From the NCBI GenBank assembly GCA_028356795.1, contig JAOMVH010000003.1:1-64000 (forward strand): a stretch of DNA of 64,000 bases. The letters run 5' to 3'. A program made the translations under genes and the position numbers. Source of the DNA: Aliiglaciecola sp. GTDB lineage: Bacteria > Pseudomonadota > Gammaproteobacteria > Enterobacterales > Alteromonadaceae. This document shows positions 1-9,967 of the stretch, piece by piece. The notes beneath the pieces are model-generated. The model worked only from the letters and a program-made list of their open reading frames with translations. It made no database searches and was not told where the DNA came from. Within the stretch, counting starts at the first letter, position 1, and the number at the start of each line of letters is the position of its first letter.

Positions 1-2
1 AC

Positions 3-1412
3 CTTGTTAGCCAATTGATTGCGGCTGAGCGCGAGCCTAAACAAAACCGCTTAGACGCCAAAGAAGAATCTCTTGATGCTCAGATATCCGGTTTAGGCTC
101 GCTAAAATCTAAAATGAGCGACTTTTTAGACACGGTAGACGAGTTGCGTAGTGACTCCGCGTTGCAAGGCAGAGAGCCAACCATATCCAATCCTAATGAG
201 GATAACGAACCCTTTACTGCCGAGGCGGCGAACAGTGCAGTAAAAGATGAATATGCGATTGCCGTCACCCGGCTTGCTAGTGGCAGCCGTATCGAGACTG
301 CAGATGCTGTCAATGGCGGGTTCAGTGACAGCTCTGACTCAGTCCTGTCTTCTGGGAGCGGTAGTTTAACTTTTAAAATTGGCAGTACCGGCGACACATT
401 TGATGTTGATGTTACTGCTGGCCAAACACTCCAAGAACTTGCTACTTCAATTAACAGCAATGAAAACAATTTTGGTGTTAATGCGAGTATTATTGACACG
501 GGTACCGCCGATGGTGGGGCCAAGTTAGTTTTCACCTCATCAACAACCGGTGACGGAAACGATCTTGTTATTGTTAACAACGATGATCTGGCAGACCTCG
601 ATAGAGTGGCGACAACCGACTCTACTGAATTAAGTACCTACCTTACTCCGGTTACTAGTGCACAAAATGCTCAGGCGACGATTGATGGCATCGCTGTTGA
701 ATCTAGTACAAACAAATTTGAAAATACCATCTCTAGTGTGTCCTTTGAAGCCCAATCTGTGTCCTCCAAAGATTCTTTGGGTGATTTTGAAACATCCACC
801 TTGTCGATTGGCTTTGATACGGAAGGTTTAGACAAGAAAATTCGGGATTTTGTTGATAATTTTAATGCCCTTGCTAAAGAAATCGACACCTTAACGCGAT
901 ATGGTGATTCGGAATTAGAGGAAGATGGAGCATTGGCCGGCGACTTTATGGCGCGGGGTATTACCAATGGCCTTGCAAGTATCATTGGCTCGAGTGTTAG
1001 TGCATCTGAGTTAGGTGGTTTGTTTGCCATCGGGGTAGAGCTAAACCAAGACGGTGAACTAGAAATAAGTTCTTTGGATGAATTTGGCATCGGCAGTGGC
1101 GAAGAACGTCTTAAAGAAGCGTTAGAAGATAACTTCGATGACATTGCGGCCCTGTTTACTGATGAAGATGAGGGTATCGCATCCCGCCTCTACGAATATA
1201 CCAAAGAATACACCACGTTTAGTGGCCTTTTGCAGACGCGAGAGCGCTCAGTTAAAGATGAAAAAGATCAACTAGCAGACGAAAGAGAGCAATTTGAGCT
1301 AAGGATGTTGAGTTTTGAGCAGATACTAAGAGATAAGTATTTAAACCTTGACCAAACCGTCGCCAAATTGAATTCTACGAGCAGCGCGTTAATCGCATCA
1401 TTAGGTGGATAA
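3..1412 (+). CDS. fliD: Flagellar hook-associated protein 2 / filament cap FliD, 5'-truncated by window edge
   Basis: Frame is open to the window start (LVSQLIAAEREPKQNRLD, typical FliD N-terminus); followed directly by fliS. Confidence 0.93.
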   Translation, partial: LVSQLIAAEREPKQNRLDAKEESLDAQISGLGSLKSKMSDFLDTVDELRSDSALQGREPTISNPNEDNEPFTAEAANSAVKDEYAIAVTRLASGSRIETADAVNGGFSDSSDSVLSSGSGSLTFKIGSTGDTFDVDVTAGQTLQELATSINSNENNFGVNASIIDTGTADGGAKLVFTSSTTGDGNDLVIVNNDDLADLDRVATTDSTELSTYLTPVTSAQNAQATIDGIAVESSTNKFENTISSVSFEAQSVSSKDSLGDFETSTLSIGFDTEGLDKKIRDFVDNFNALAKEIDTLTRYGDSELEEDGALAGDFMARGITNGLASIIGSSVSASELGGLFAIGVELNQDGELEISSLDEFGIGSGEERLKEALEDNFDDIAALFTDEDEGIASRLYEYTKEYTTFSGLLQTRERSVKDEKDQLADEREQFELRMLSFEQILRDKYLNLDQTVAKLNSTSSALIASLGG

Positions 1413-1424
1413 GGAGCAGTAAAA

Positions 1425-1856
1425 ATGGCACTTAAAGGCATCAACGCTTATAAAAAAGGCAACCTTAAGCATGAAGTTGCGTCAGCAGACCCTCATAAAT
1501 TAACCTTAATGTTAATGCAAGGCGCACTCGATCGCCTAGCATATGGTAAAGGTTGTATTGAACGCAAAGACTTCGAAGGTAAAGCCGAACATTTGTCTCG
1601 CGTGTCTGCAATCATAATGAATTTAAGAGATACACTTGATTTAGAGTCCGGTTCAGACGTGGGTGAAAACTTATTTGCCTTATACGATTACATGATACAG
1701 CGTGTGACTGATGCCAATGTGCAGAATGACTTGAATATCATGGATGAAGTGATTAACCTGCTCCTTCCTATTAAATCTGCCTGGGCGAGCATTCCAGATG
1801 AAGCAAAACAAGAAGCTTATGAAGCTCAAAGGCAAAAACGCCAAGCAGTCGTGTGA
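1425..1856 (+). CDS. fliS: Flagellar export chaperone FliS
   Basis: MALKGINAYKKGNLKHEVASADPHKLTLMLMQGALDRL..., FliS family sequence; position after fliD. Confidence 0.95.
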   Translation: MALKGINAYKKGNLKHEVASADPHKLTLMLMQGALDRLAYGKGCIERKDFEGKAEHLSRVSAIIMNLRDTLDLESGSDVGENLFALYDYMIQRVTDANVQNDLNIMDEVINLLLPIKSAWASIPDEAKQEAYEAQRQKRQAVV

Positions 1857-2164
1857 GTAATCCGTTAGAGCTTAGTCATAGCCAAACGCCTGAAATATTG
1901 CAGGCAATTAACCAAGAAATAAGTAAAGCATTATCTGCTGAAGAGATTGATGACGCAAAATTGCGCCTCCTGGTTACTCGTAGGGACGAATATGTTCAAT
2001 CTTATTTACCGGAATTGGATGAAATTAAACGGGCCGAATTTGCTCAACAAGAATTGGTCAGTAATGAAAAGCTGCTCGCTATTGTTAAAGTTCAATTGAG
2101 TGATTCGTTAGGCCAATTAAGTGGTTTAATTCGAGGTCGAAAAGCAGTAAATAAATACAAATAA
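1853..2164 (+). CDS. Small FliT-like flagellar protein
   Basis: 103 aa, GTG start overlapping the fliS stop; fliD-S-T position; weak primary-sequence signature. Confidence 0.6.
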   Translation: MSNPLELSHSQTPEILQAINQEISKALSAEEIDDAKLRLLVTRRDEYVQSYLPELDEIKRAEFAQQELVSNEKLLAIVKVQLSDSLGQLSGLIRGRKAVNKYK

Positions 2165-2430
2165 ACTCTCATCGACAACCTGTTGATTGATTCAGTCTCA
2201 TTATATTTTCACTCTCTCTATTCATATATCGTATGCAGCTTTAATCCCTTGGCGTCTAGAACAATCTAATGTTATTGTGGAATCAGTAACTTAATCAATG
2301 ACATTGGCGCAAAATATGCTTCAGGTTTGCCAGACAGTATCGAAGCTTCTCAAGCCGTCAATAAATTGTCTTTGCGCCATTGGGCGGTGCAGCGTTCGGT
2401 ATACGACCTAAAAGGTAGTAACAGATTATT

Positions 2431-3429
2431 ATGTTTAAAGATAAATCGATTTTAATTACTGGTGGAACTGGCTCTTTTGGTAAACATTTCGTTTCACACC
2501 TTCTCGATAATGACACACCTAAACGGTTGATAATTTATTCTCGAGATGAGCTTAAGCAGTTCGAAATGCAGCAGCAATTTGATGCACCTTGTATGCGTTA
2601 TTTCATTGGCGATGTGAGAGACAAACATCGGCTAACATCGGCAATGAAGGATGTGGATTACGTTATTCATGCTGCGGCCCTTAAACAAGTCCCTGCTGCT
2701 GAATACAACCCAAACGAATGTATCAAAACCAACATCAATGGTGCGCAGAACGTAATTGATGCAGCCATTGAGACAGACGTGAGAAGAGTCATTGCGTTGT
2801 CTACTGACAAAGCAGCTAACCCAGTTAATTTATACGGAGCAACCAAACTTGCTTCGGATAAGTTGTTTGTTGCGGCCAATAATATATCCGGCGCCAAGGG
2901 CCCAAGATTTGCGGTTGTACGCTATGGCAATGTTGTCGGGTCTCGAGGCTCCGTTGTACCGTTTTATCGTGAACTGCTGGCTCAAGGTAAAACGACGTTG
3001 CCAGTGACTCACAAAGAGATGACGCGTTTCTGGATTACCCTAGATGAAGGTGTGCAGTTTGTTATTAAAAACTTCCAACGGATGCAGGGAGGAGAGATAT
3101 TTGTACCCAAAATTCCTTCGATCACTATTATTGATTTAGTTGAATCAATGAGTGGTAAAAGAGATTACGAGATCATTGGTATTCGTCCTGGAGAAAAGCT
3201 CCATGAAGTGATGGTGCCTCAAGAGATGGCCCATCATTCCCTTGAGTTTGACGATCACTACGTGATTACCCCAGCAATTAAATTTTTTGATAAAACCGTA
3301 AATTACAAGGTTAACAAGCTAGGCGAAAAAGGTCAGTCGGTAGAAGAGAAATTTGAGTACCATTCGGGAACAAATCCCCACTTTCTCAGTATTGACGAAT
3401 TACGAGATTTAGACAAAGCAACACTGTAG
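2431..3429 (+). CDS. pseB: UDP-GlcNAc 4,6-dehydratase (5-inverting) PseB
   Basis: MFKDKSILITGGTGSFGKHFV, SDR/FlaA1 family; first gene of a pse operon. Confidence 0.95.
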   Translation: MFKDKSILITGGTGSFGKHFVSHLLDNDTPKRLIIYSRDELKQFEMQQQFDAPCMRYFIGDVRDKHRLTSAMKDVDYVIHAAALKQVPAAEYNPNECIKTNINGAQNVIDAAIETDVRRVIALSTDKAANPVNLYGATKLASDKLFVAANNISGAKGPRFAVVRYGNVVGSRGSVVPFYRELLAQGKTTLPVTHKEMTRFWITLDEGVQFVIKNFQRMQGGEIFVPKIPSITIIDLVESMSGKRDYEIIGIRPGEKLHEVMVPQEMAHHSLEFDDHYVITPAIKFFDKTVNYKVNKLGEKGQSVEEKFEYHSGTNPHFLSIDELRDLDKATL

Positions 3430-3438
3430 GACGGCAAC

Positions 3439-4602
3439 ATGCCAGATCCCAAGAAGTTTATTCCTTATGGTCGTCACTTTATCGATAGTGACGACATCGA
3501 TGCGGTTGTAGATGTATTGGAAAATCATTTTCTTACCCAAGGCGCAAAAGTCCCCGAATTTGAGCGCGCCCTTTGTGATTACACAAATGCCCGTTTTGCA
3601 ACGGCAGTGAATAGCGCGACATCCGGACTTCATGTCGCATGTTTAGCCTTAGGTGTCACCAAAGGAGATTTGGTCTGGACAGTGCCAAATTCCTTTGTTG
3701 CCTCGGCCAATTGTGCTGTTTATTGTGGAGCGGAAATCGATTTCGTCGATATCGACGCTTCGACTCGAAATATCAGTATTTCACAATTGGAAGAAAAGCT
3801 GGCTAAAGCCAAAACGAAAGGTAGGTTGCCAAAAGTACTGATCCCCGTGCATTTTTCGGGCGCCAGTTGTGACATGCAAAAAATACAACACCTCGCCAAT
3901 GAATATGGCTTTAGGGTGATAGAAGACGCCGCACATGGACTAGGTGGTAGCTATCTTAAAAGCAAAATTGGAAGCTGCGAACATAGTGACATTACGGTGT
4001 TAAGCTTCCATCCAGTGAAGTCTATGACAACGGCAGAAGGTGGCGCAGTATTGACTAACTGCCCAGCCCTAAATAAACAGATTTTATTGTATGCTAAACA
4101 CGGTGTAACCCGTGACCCCGATCTTATGCAATCTGAGGCAGATGGACCTTGGTACTATCAACAAGTGACGCTAGGCTACAATTATAGATTGAGTGATCTA
4201 CATTCAGCATTAGGAATTTCCCAACTCAAAAAGCTCGATGGTTTTGTCGTTAAAAGACGGGAGCTCGTTGCCCGATACAACACGGAACTTAAACATTTAC
4301 CCCTATCTTTACCCTTGTCCGAAGAATTGCACTGTAGTGCATGGCATCTCTATATGGTGGAACTACAGGAACATGATAGAAAAGCTGTCTATGAGAAATT
4401 GCATGCCAAGGGTATTGGCGTGAACGTGCACTATATTCCAATTCATTTGCAGCCGTTTTATCAAAATATGGGCTTTCGAAAAGGCGATTTCCCTAATTCT
4501 GAAAAGTTTTATCACAATGCGCTAACTTTGCCTTTATTTCCGAGCATGACGGCCGATGATCAACATAGAGTGATACAAGCATTAAATGAGGTTCTCGCTT
4601 GA
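3439..4602 (+). CDS. pseC: UDP-4-amino-4,6-dideoxy-N-acetyl-beta-L-altrosamine transaminase PseC
   Basis: DegT/DnrJ/EryC1 aminotransferase fold (EDAAHGLGGSY, SFHPVKSMTTAEGG); follows pseB. Confidence 0.95.
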   Translation: MPDPKKFIPYGRHFIDSDDIDAVVDVLENHFLTQGAKVPEFERALCDYTNARFATAVNSATSGLHVACLALGVTKGDLVWTVPNSFVASANCAVYCGAEIDFVDIDASTRNISISQLEEKLAKAKTKGRLPKVLIPVHFSGASCDMQKIQHLANEYGFRVIEDAAHGLGGSYLKSKIGSCEHSDITVLSFHPVKSMTTAEGGAVLTNCPALNKQILLYAKHGVTRDPDLMQSEADGPWYYQQVTLGYNYRLSDLHSALGISQLKKLDGFVVKRRELVARYNTELKHLPLSLPLSEELHCSAWHLYMVELQEHDRKAVYEKLHAKGIGVNVHYIPIHLQPFYQNMGFRKGDFPNSEKFYHNALTLPLFPSMTADDQHRVIQALNEVLA

Positions 4603-5300
4603 ATTTAGCCATTATCCCCGCTAGAGGCGGAAGTAAACGAATCCCCGCGAAAAATATCAAAGAATTTGCTGGGAAACCCTTGATAGCTTATTCCATTCAG
4701 GCAGCAGAAAATTCTGGATTATTCGACAAAGTTTGGGTGTCGACTGACTCGGACGACGTTGCCGATATCGCTAAGATGTATGGGGCAGACGTGCCATTTA
4801 TGCGCTCAAAAGAATTATCCAATGATGTAATTGGCACTAGGCCTGTTACTACCCATGCAATACAGCATTGTATTGAACATTATCAAAAGCCCGATTACTG
4901 TTGCTGTATATACGCTACAGCCCCATTCCTGCAGGCGGAATATCTAAGAAAAGGCTTTGACTCATTAACGAGTGATGATAAAAAGTCTTTTTCATTTGCT
5001 GTAACAAGTTTTGCCTTTCCGATACAACGTTCTATTAGTATCAAGCAAGGTAACGTTGCTCCTATGTTTCCCCAAGATATTTTTAAGCGATCTCAGGACC
5101 TTGAAGAGGCTTATCACGATGCCGGACAGTTTTATTGGGGAAAGACTGACGACTATTTAACGTCTAAGAAAATTTTCTCTGAGCACAGTGTGCCCATTGT
5201 TTTACCCCGTCATTTGGTTCAAGACATTGATACACCTGAAGATTGGCATCGTGCAGAGCTGATGTATCAGGCGTACGTTAGAGGCATGGAGAATGACTAA
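4599..5300 (+). CDS. pseF: Pseudaminic acid cytidylyltransferase PseF
   Basis: NLAIIPARGGSKRIPAKNIKEFAGKPLIAYSI, CMP-NulO synthetase motif; TTG start overlapping pseC. Confidence 0.93.
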   Translation: MNLAIIPARGGSKRIPAKNIKEFAGKPLIAYSIQAAENSGLFDKVWVSTDSDDVADIAKMYGADVPFMRSKELSNDVIGTRPVTTHAIQHCIEHYQKPDYCCCIYATAPFLQAEYLRKGFDSLTSDDKKSFSFAVTSFAFPIQRSISIKQGNVAPMFPQDIFKRSQDLEEAYHDAGQFYWGKTDDYLTSKKIFSEHSVPIVLPRHLVQDIDTPEDWHRAELMYQAYVRGMEND

Positions 5301-6246
5301 AATTTTAGTTATTCGAATGCTTGAAATGGGGGATGTTGCAAGCATTGCACTGCCAGCAATTCGATATATTAAACAGGCTAATCCAAATGCCCAGTTGTTT
5401 TGTTTAACTCACGGGCAAGGCCATGAGTTAATATCGTTGTTGGAGCCTGATATTCAATTATTAGGCTTGGAAAACGGTAACTGGCCAGATAATATTTTCC
5501 ATGGCTTAGAAGCCTTTTTGGGGGTGGCAGAATCAATTGTTGAAATAAAGTTTGATCAAATTATCAATTTAGATACTGCATTTATGCCATGTTTTTTATC
5601 TCGCTTTTTAAAAGATGCGGGCGAGCCTGTACAAGGCAATTATATCGGTTTGTCGCTCCAAGAGTTGATTGATCAAATCCAAAATCAAACATTGCAACCG
5701 GCCTATGTAAATGATGTTCAACAGTATATGCAAAGTTCCTTTTTTAGCATGTTTAAATGGCATACCCAATGGTGGCAGTCAGACGTATTATGTGACCACG
5801 GCTATCCGGAATTCTATTTAAAAAATTGCTGTGGTTTCAGCGATATAAACTATGATGCCGTGCTATTACCAGCATCGGTAGAATTTCAAAAAAAATCGAC
5901 AAAAAAGATTTATTTAGGACTTAATGACCTTCAAATGCCCTATTTACAAACACAAACTTTGGTCCAAGAATTGGAACAACGAGGGTTTATCGTGGAGGTG
6001 GATAAAGAGAATGCACCTATTTCTTCGCGACTTGAAAGATTAAGTGCTAGTGACCTCGCAGTTTCACTTGCTAATGTTGTATATGCTTTGGCCAATACTG
6101 TTGGAACTCCTACCTTATTGGTTCCTATACAATTGGACCCCAGAATTCTAATGCCTGATTATGCCTTAGATATGGCAAGCGAGCTGCCTCAACCCGAAGA
6201 TTTAGCTGATAGTATCGCGTCAATCTTTGAGGAGTCAGCACAATGA
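5293..6246 (+). CDS. GT9/heptosyltransferase-like glycosyltransferase
   Basis: N-term ILVIRMLEMGDVASIALPAIRYIKQANPNAQLFCLTHGQG resembles GT9; C-term ...LANTVGTPTLLVP. Confidence 0.6.
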   Translation: MTKILVIRMLEMGDVASIALPAIRYIKQANPNAQLFCLTHGQGHELISLLEPDIQLLGLENGNWPDNIFHGLEAFLGVAESIVEIKFDQIINLDTAFMPCFLSRFLKDAGEPVQGNYIGLSLQELIDQIQNQTLQPAYVNDVQQYMQSSFFSMFKWHTQWWQSDVLCDHGYPEFYLKNCCGFSDINYDAVLLPASVEFQKKSTKKIYLGLNDLQMPYLQTQTLVQELEQRGFIVEVDKENAPISSRLERLSASDLAVSLANVVYALANTVGTPTLLVPIQLDPRILMPDYALDMASELPQPEDLADSIASIFEESAQ

Positions 6247-7295
6247 AAGATATAAAAATAGGTCGACATACTATTGGCTCTGAGCATGCGCCATTTATCA
6301 TTGCCGAGTTAAGTGGTAACCATAGTCAGAACTTTGAATTGGCCAAATCCATGGTTGATGCAGCAGCGCAAGCCGGGGCTGATGCAATCAAACTGCAAAC
6401 CTATACGGCAGATAGTATGACTCTAAACGTCAATACGTCAGATTTTATAATCCAAGAAGAAGATAGCTTGTGGCATGGTGAAGCGCTGCATGGCCTGTAT
6501 GCGAAGGCCGCAACGCCTTATGAGTGGCATAAGCTTTTGTTTGAATATGCCAATTCTTTAGGAATGTTGGCCTTTAGCAGCCCATTTGACGAAGATGCGG
6601 TAGACTTTTTAGAAACCTTGCATGTCCCTTGTTATAAAATTGCCTCCTTTGAGCTGACAGATCTTCCATTGATTAACAAAGCTGCCAGTACTGGCAAACC
6701 TATGATCATGTCGACGGGTATGGCAACGTTGAGTGAGATAGAAGAAGCAGTGAATACTGCTAAAGCGGCAGGTTGTGAAGAAATTGTGCTGCTTAAATGC
6801 ACCAGTACTTACCCTGCGAGTCCAGAAAACACCAATTTGGCGACCATACCGCATTTGCAGCGCGCATTTTCGACCCAAGTAGGGTTATCGGATCATACGC
6901 GGGGGATTGGTGTCTCCGTCGCTGCTGTTGCAATGGGAGCAAGTGTGATTGAAAAGCATTTTGTATTGGACAGAAATGCAGGTGGCGTAGATGCAGAGTT
7001 TTCCCTCGAGCCCCATGAACTAGCGTTACTCATTGAAGAAACACAACGCGCGCGAAAAAGTATTGGTAATGTTTGTTACGGTGGCACTGTTGCTGAAGAA
7101 AAGTCCAAGCACTATCGCCGGTCAATTTTTGTCAGCAGCGATATTAAACAAGGGGAAACCTTGGGCAAAGACAATTTAAAAATTGTACGTCCAGCGACGG
7201 GACTCAAACCCAAGCATTGGGGATCTGTCCAGCAAAAACATGCAAAACAAGATATACCGGCGGGAACACCCTTGTCATGGGAATTGTTTGAATAA
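6243..7295 (+). CDS. pseI: Pseudaminic acid synthase PseI
   Basis: NeuB family with C-terminal SAF domain; IAELSGNHSQNFELAKSMVDAAAQAGADAIKLQTYTADSMT. Confidence 0.95.
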   Translation: MKDIKIGRHTIGSEHAPFIIAELSGNHSQNFELAKSMVDAAAQAGADAIKLQTYTADSMTLNVNTSDFIIQEEDSLWHGEALHGLYAKAATPYEWHKLLFEYANSLGMLAFSSPFDEDAVDFLETLHVPCYKIASFELTDLPLINKAASTGKPMIMSTGMATLSEIEEAVNTAKAAGCEEIVLLKCTSTYPASPENTNLATIPHLQRAFSTQVGLSDHTRGIGVSVAAVAMGASVIEKHFVLDRNAGGVDAEFSLEPHELALLIEETQRARKSIGNVCYGGTVAEEKSKHYRRSIFVSSDIKQGETLGKDNLKIVRPATGLKPKHWGSVQQKHAKQDIPAGTPLSWELFE

Positions 7296-7342
7296 CACTT
7301 GGAAAATTGGCCAGGTCGCCAAAGTCCAAGAGGAACACCTTA

Positions 7343-8389
7343 ATGTCGACAATTTTATTCAGAGTAAATGCCGGTTCAGAATATGGTTTAGGCCACTTAA
7401 TGCGCTGCTTAGCATTGGCTCAATCACTCAAAAAACAAAACGTAAACAGTGTGTTTTTAGTCAATCATGAAGCGCGAGCTATCTGTCAGCAGCGCCAAGA
7501 TTGGACGGGAGAAATTGTGACACTGGATCCCCATGTTGTGGAATGCGAAGATGTGTCTTGTATCCAAGGTTTAATTCAACAATTTAGTCTTTCAGCCATC
7601 GTGATTGACGGCTACACCTTTTCATCTTCTTATCGTAAACAACTTCAAAATTTGGGCTGCTTTGTCATTTGCTTTGATGACACCAATGAGTTTGGCGATT
7701 TACACGCAGACCTGATTGTGAATGGCGCAAACGCAGCGCTGACATTGGAGTATGAAACAACTAACCCACAATCCATATTGTGTTTGGGTGATGAATACAC
7801 AGTGATGCGAGAGGAATTTATTGCAAACCAGCAAAGGCACTTTCCCTATCGTGAGTCTCTGCTTGTTATGTTAGGGGGAAGTGACCCTTTGGCATTAACA
7901 TTACCTATTATCAAAGAATTGCAGCACCAACGCTTCCAACACGCTATTGATATCGTCACAGGGGCGGCTAATCCAAACGCCAAAGAGATATCTAACTGTT
8001 TGCAATCAAGTCAACTCAATGCCCGGCACCTACATGATTGTCAAAATATGGCCCAAATAATGGCGAGATCCCGGTTCGCAATTTCAGCAGCAGGTGGCAG
8101 CCAATTTGAATTGCAAGCTTGTGGTTGTCCAAGTCTTTTGCTAGTGGTGGCTAATAATCAATGCAATGCTACCCGTGATGCCGTGCAACAAGGTTGGTGT
8201 CAATGCTTGGATTGTCAGGGTGCTGATTCAGAACTATCCAAGCAGGCATTCGCAAAAGCGATTGTTAAACAAACATTGGCGATATGGGAGGATCCGGATT
8301 TGCTTATGAGTATGCACTGCAAAGCAAACGAAACTAAACACATTGGTGGCGCGCAAAAGCTGGCGCATGCCATTAAGCAGAAGGTCTAA
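7343..8389 (+). CDS. pseG: UDP-2,4-diacetamido-2,4,6-trideoxy-beta-L-altropyranose hydrolase PseG
   Basis: RVNAGSEYGLGHLMRCLALAQSL motif; start moved to ATG at 7343. Confidence 0.92.
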   Translation: MSTILFRVNAGSEYGLGHLMRCLALAQSLKKQNVNSVFLVNHEARAICQQRQDWTGEIVTLDPHVVECEDVSCIQGLIQQFSLSAIVIDGYTFSSSYRKQLQNLGCFVICFDDTNEFGDLHADLIVNGANAALTLEYETTNPQSILCLGDEYTVMREEFIANQQRHFPYRESLLVMLGGSDPLALTLPIIKELQHQRFQHAIDIVTGAANPNAKEISNCLQSSQLNARHLHDCQNMAQIMARSRFAISAAGGSQFELQACGCPSLLLVVANNQCNATRDAVQQGWCQCLDCQGADSELSKQAFAKAIVKQTLAIWEDPDLLMSMHCKANETKHIGGAQKLAHAIKQKV

Positions 8390-8390
8390 G

Positions 8391-8954
8391 ATGAAGCCTA
8401 ATGTTGAAACATTGACGGGGTATCAAGTGACGTTGCGGCCAGTTGAGCTGCCTGACTTGGATATGCTAAGGCAATGGAGGAACTCACCACAAGTGAGTCA
8501 ATATATGTTGTCTCATGCGATGATTACCCAAGAGCAACAATTAGCGTGGTTTAAAAAGGTTGAACGTGATAATAGCCAGCAGCATTTTATGATCAGTTAC
8601 AAAGATACGCTGATTGGGTCGCTCAACATTAAGTCTAGACTTGTAGGTGAGAGCTTGGCGCAAGCTTCGGTAATTGAACCTGGCCTATATATTGCCGATA
8701 ACCGTTATCGCAACAATATTATTGCCTTTTCCCCAACTCTTTTAATTAATGATTATTGTTTTGACCAACTAAACTGTGACAAATTAGTCGCTGTTGTGAA
8801 GCCTGATAACCACGCTGCATTGAACTACAATGAAAAACTTGGTTATAAAGTCGTCAAACAGGGTGAATTAATTGAAATTGAACTGAATTTCGATGATTAT
8901 CAAGACCATAGCAAAACATTAAAAGCATTGTTGTCCCGTAACGCCAGTCGTTAA
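8391..8954 (+). CDS. pseH: PseH-like GNAT N-acetyltransferase
   Basis: VTLRPVELPDLDMLRQWRNSPQVSQYM GNAT signature; follows pseG; start moved to ATG 8391. Confidence 0.85.
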   Translation: MKPNVETLTGYQVTLRPVELPDLDMLRQWRNSPQVSQYMLSHAMITQEQQLAWFKKVERDNSQQHFMISYKDTLIGSLNIKSRLVGESLAQASVIEPGLYIADNRYRNNIIAFSPTLLINDYCFDQLNCDKLVAVVKPDNHAALNYNEKLGYKVVKQGELIEIELNFDDYQDHSKTLKALLSRNASR

Positions 8955-9000
8955 TACCGTCAACACTAGGTGTATAAACCGTAACTATGAGCATCAGATC

Positions 9001-9246
9001 ATGACCAATCAGCATAAATTAGTGCAGGCTTTCTCCACCAGTTTAGGGGTAGAGCCAGCAATGGTGACCGATGACCTCACTTACGACACCATCCCACAAT
9101 GGGATTCAACCGCACATATGATATTGATTGCAGAACTAGAAGATGAATTTAAAGTGATGCTTGATACGGACGATATTATTGATATGAGCTCTGTTGCAAA
9201 AGCAAAGCAAATATTGACCAAATATGACGTAGACTTTGATGCTTAA
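9001..9246 (+). CDS. Acyl carrier protein
   Basis: 81 aa; QWDSTAHMILIAELEDEFKVMLD with phosphopantetheine-type DS site. Confidence 0.88.
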   Translation: MTNQHKLVQAFSTSLGVEPAMVTDDLTYDTIPQWDSTAHMILIAELEDEFKVMLDTDDIIDMSSVAKAKQILTKYDVDFDA

Positions 9247-9964
9247 CGATAAACACATATTGATCACTGGCGCGTCCAGTGGGATCGGTTTTGAAACCGC
9301 AATACAGTGCGCCAATCAAGGCGCATTTGTGTATTTGGCTGGACGAAATCAAGACCGTTTAGCGGCACTTCAAAAGCGGATTAAAAATGCTCTACTATTG
9401 CCTTACGACGTGTGTGATGAACAACAGGTTAAACAGGCATTTGTACAGATTAAACAAACCGGCAAACCTTTTCACGGCTTAGTGAATTGCGCAGGCGTAA
9501 TGTTGGACGCAGGGTTTGCAATGACTCGCATCAGCGACTTGCAGCAACAACTCAATGTCAATACCGTTTCAGCTTACTTGCATAGTCAGCTCGCTTCGCG
9601 ATTAATGACGCGAAAAAGAGAAGGAAGTATTGTCAATCTTTGTTCTATTGTTGGGGAGCAGGGGAGCGCAGGGCAAACCGCCTATGCCACGAGTAAATCA
9701 GCATTATCTGGCTTGACTCGCTCGCTGTCTAAAGAACTAGGAAAATTGAATGTCAGAGTAAATGGCGTAGCGCCTGGGTTCATTGATACACCAATGACCA
9801 ATGGCTATGAAGATGCTGCGAAGCAAAACATCATAGATAAAACCGCACTGAGTAGAATGGGCACACCGTCGGATGTTGCTCAATTGATTTGTTTTTTACT
9901 ATCCAAGCAATCGAATTTCATCACCGGTCAGATTATTGGTGTGGATGGTGGTTTGAGCCTTTAA
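9239..9964 (+). CDS. SDR family, FabG-like (3-oxoacyl-ACP reductase-like)
   Basis: ILITGASSGIGFETA, YATSKSALSGLTRSLSKELG, VDGGLSL. Confidence 0.88.
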   Translation: MLNDKHILITGASSGIGFETAIQCANQGAFVYLAGRNQDRLAALQKRIKNALLLPYDVCDEQQVKQAFVQIKQTGKPFHGLVNCAGVMLDAGFAMTRISDLQQQLNVNTVSAYLHSQLASRLMTRKREGSIVNLCSIVGEQGSAGQTAYATSKSALSGLTRSLSKELGKLNVRVNGVAPGFIDTPMTNGYEDAAKQNIIDKTALSRMGTPSDVAQLICFLLSKQSNFITGQIIGVDGGLSL

Positions 9965-9967
9965 ATC

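Noticed and set aside
80-580. Long antisense ORFs (e.g. 80-580, 671-1144, 15194-15796, 44860-45246)
   Set aside because: They lie opposite well-supported CDSs, have low-complexity Ser/Leu-rich translations and no recognisable domains.
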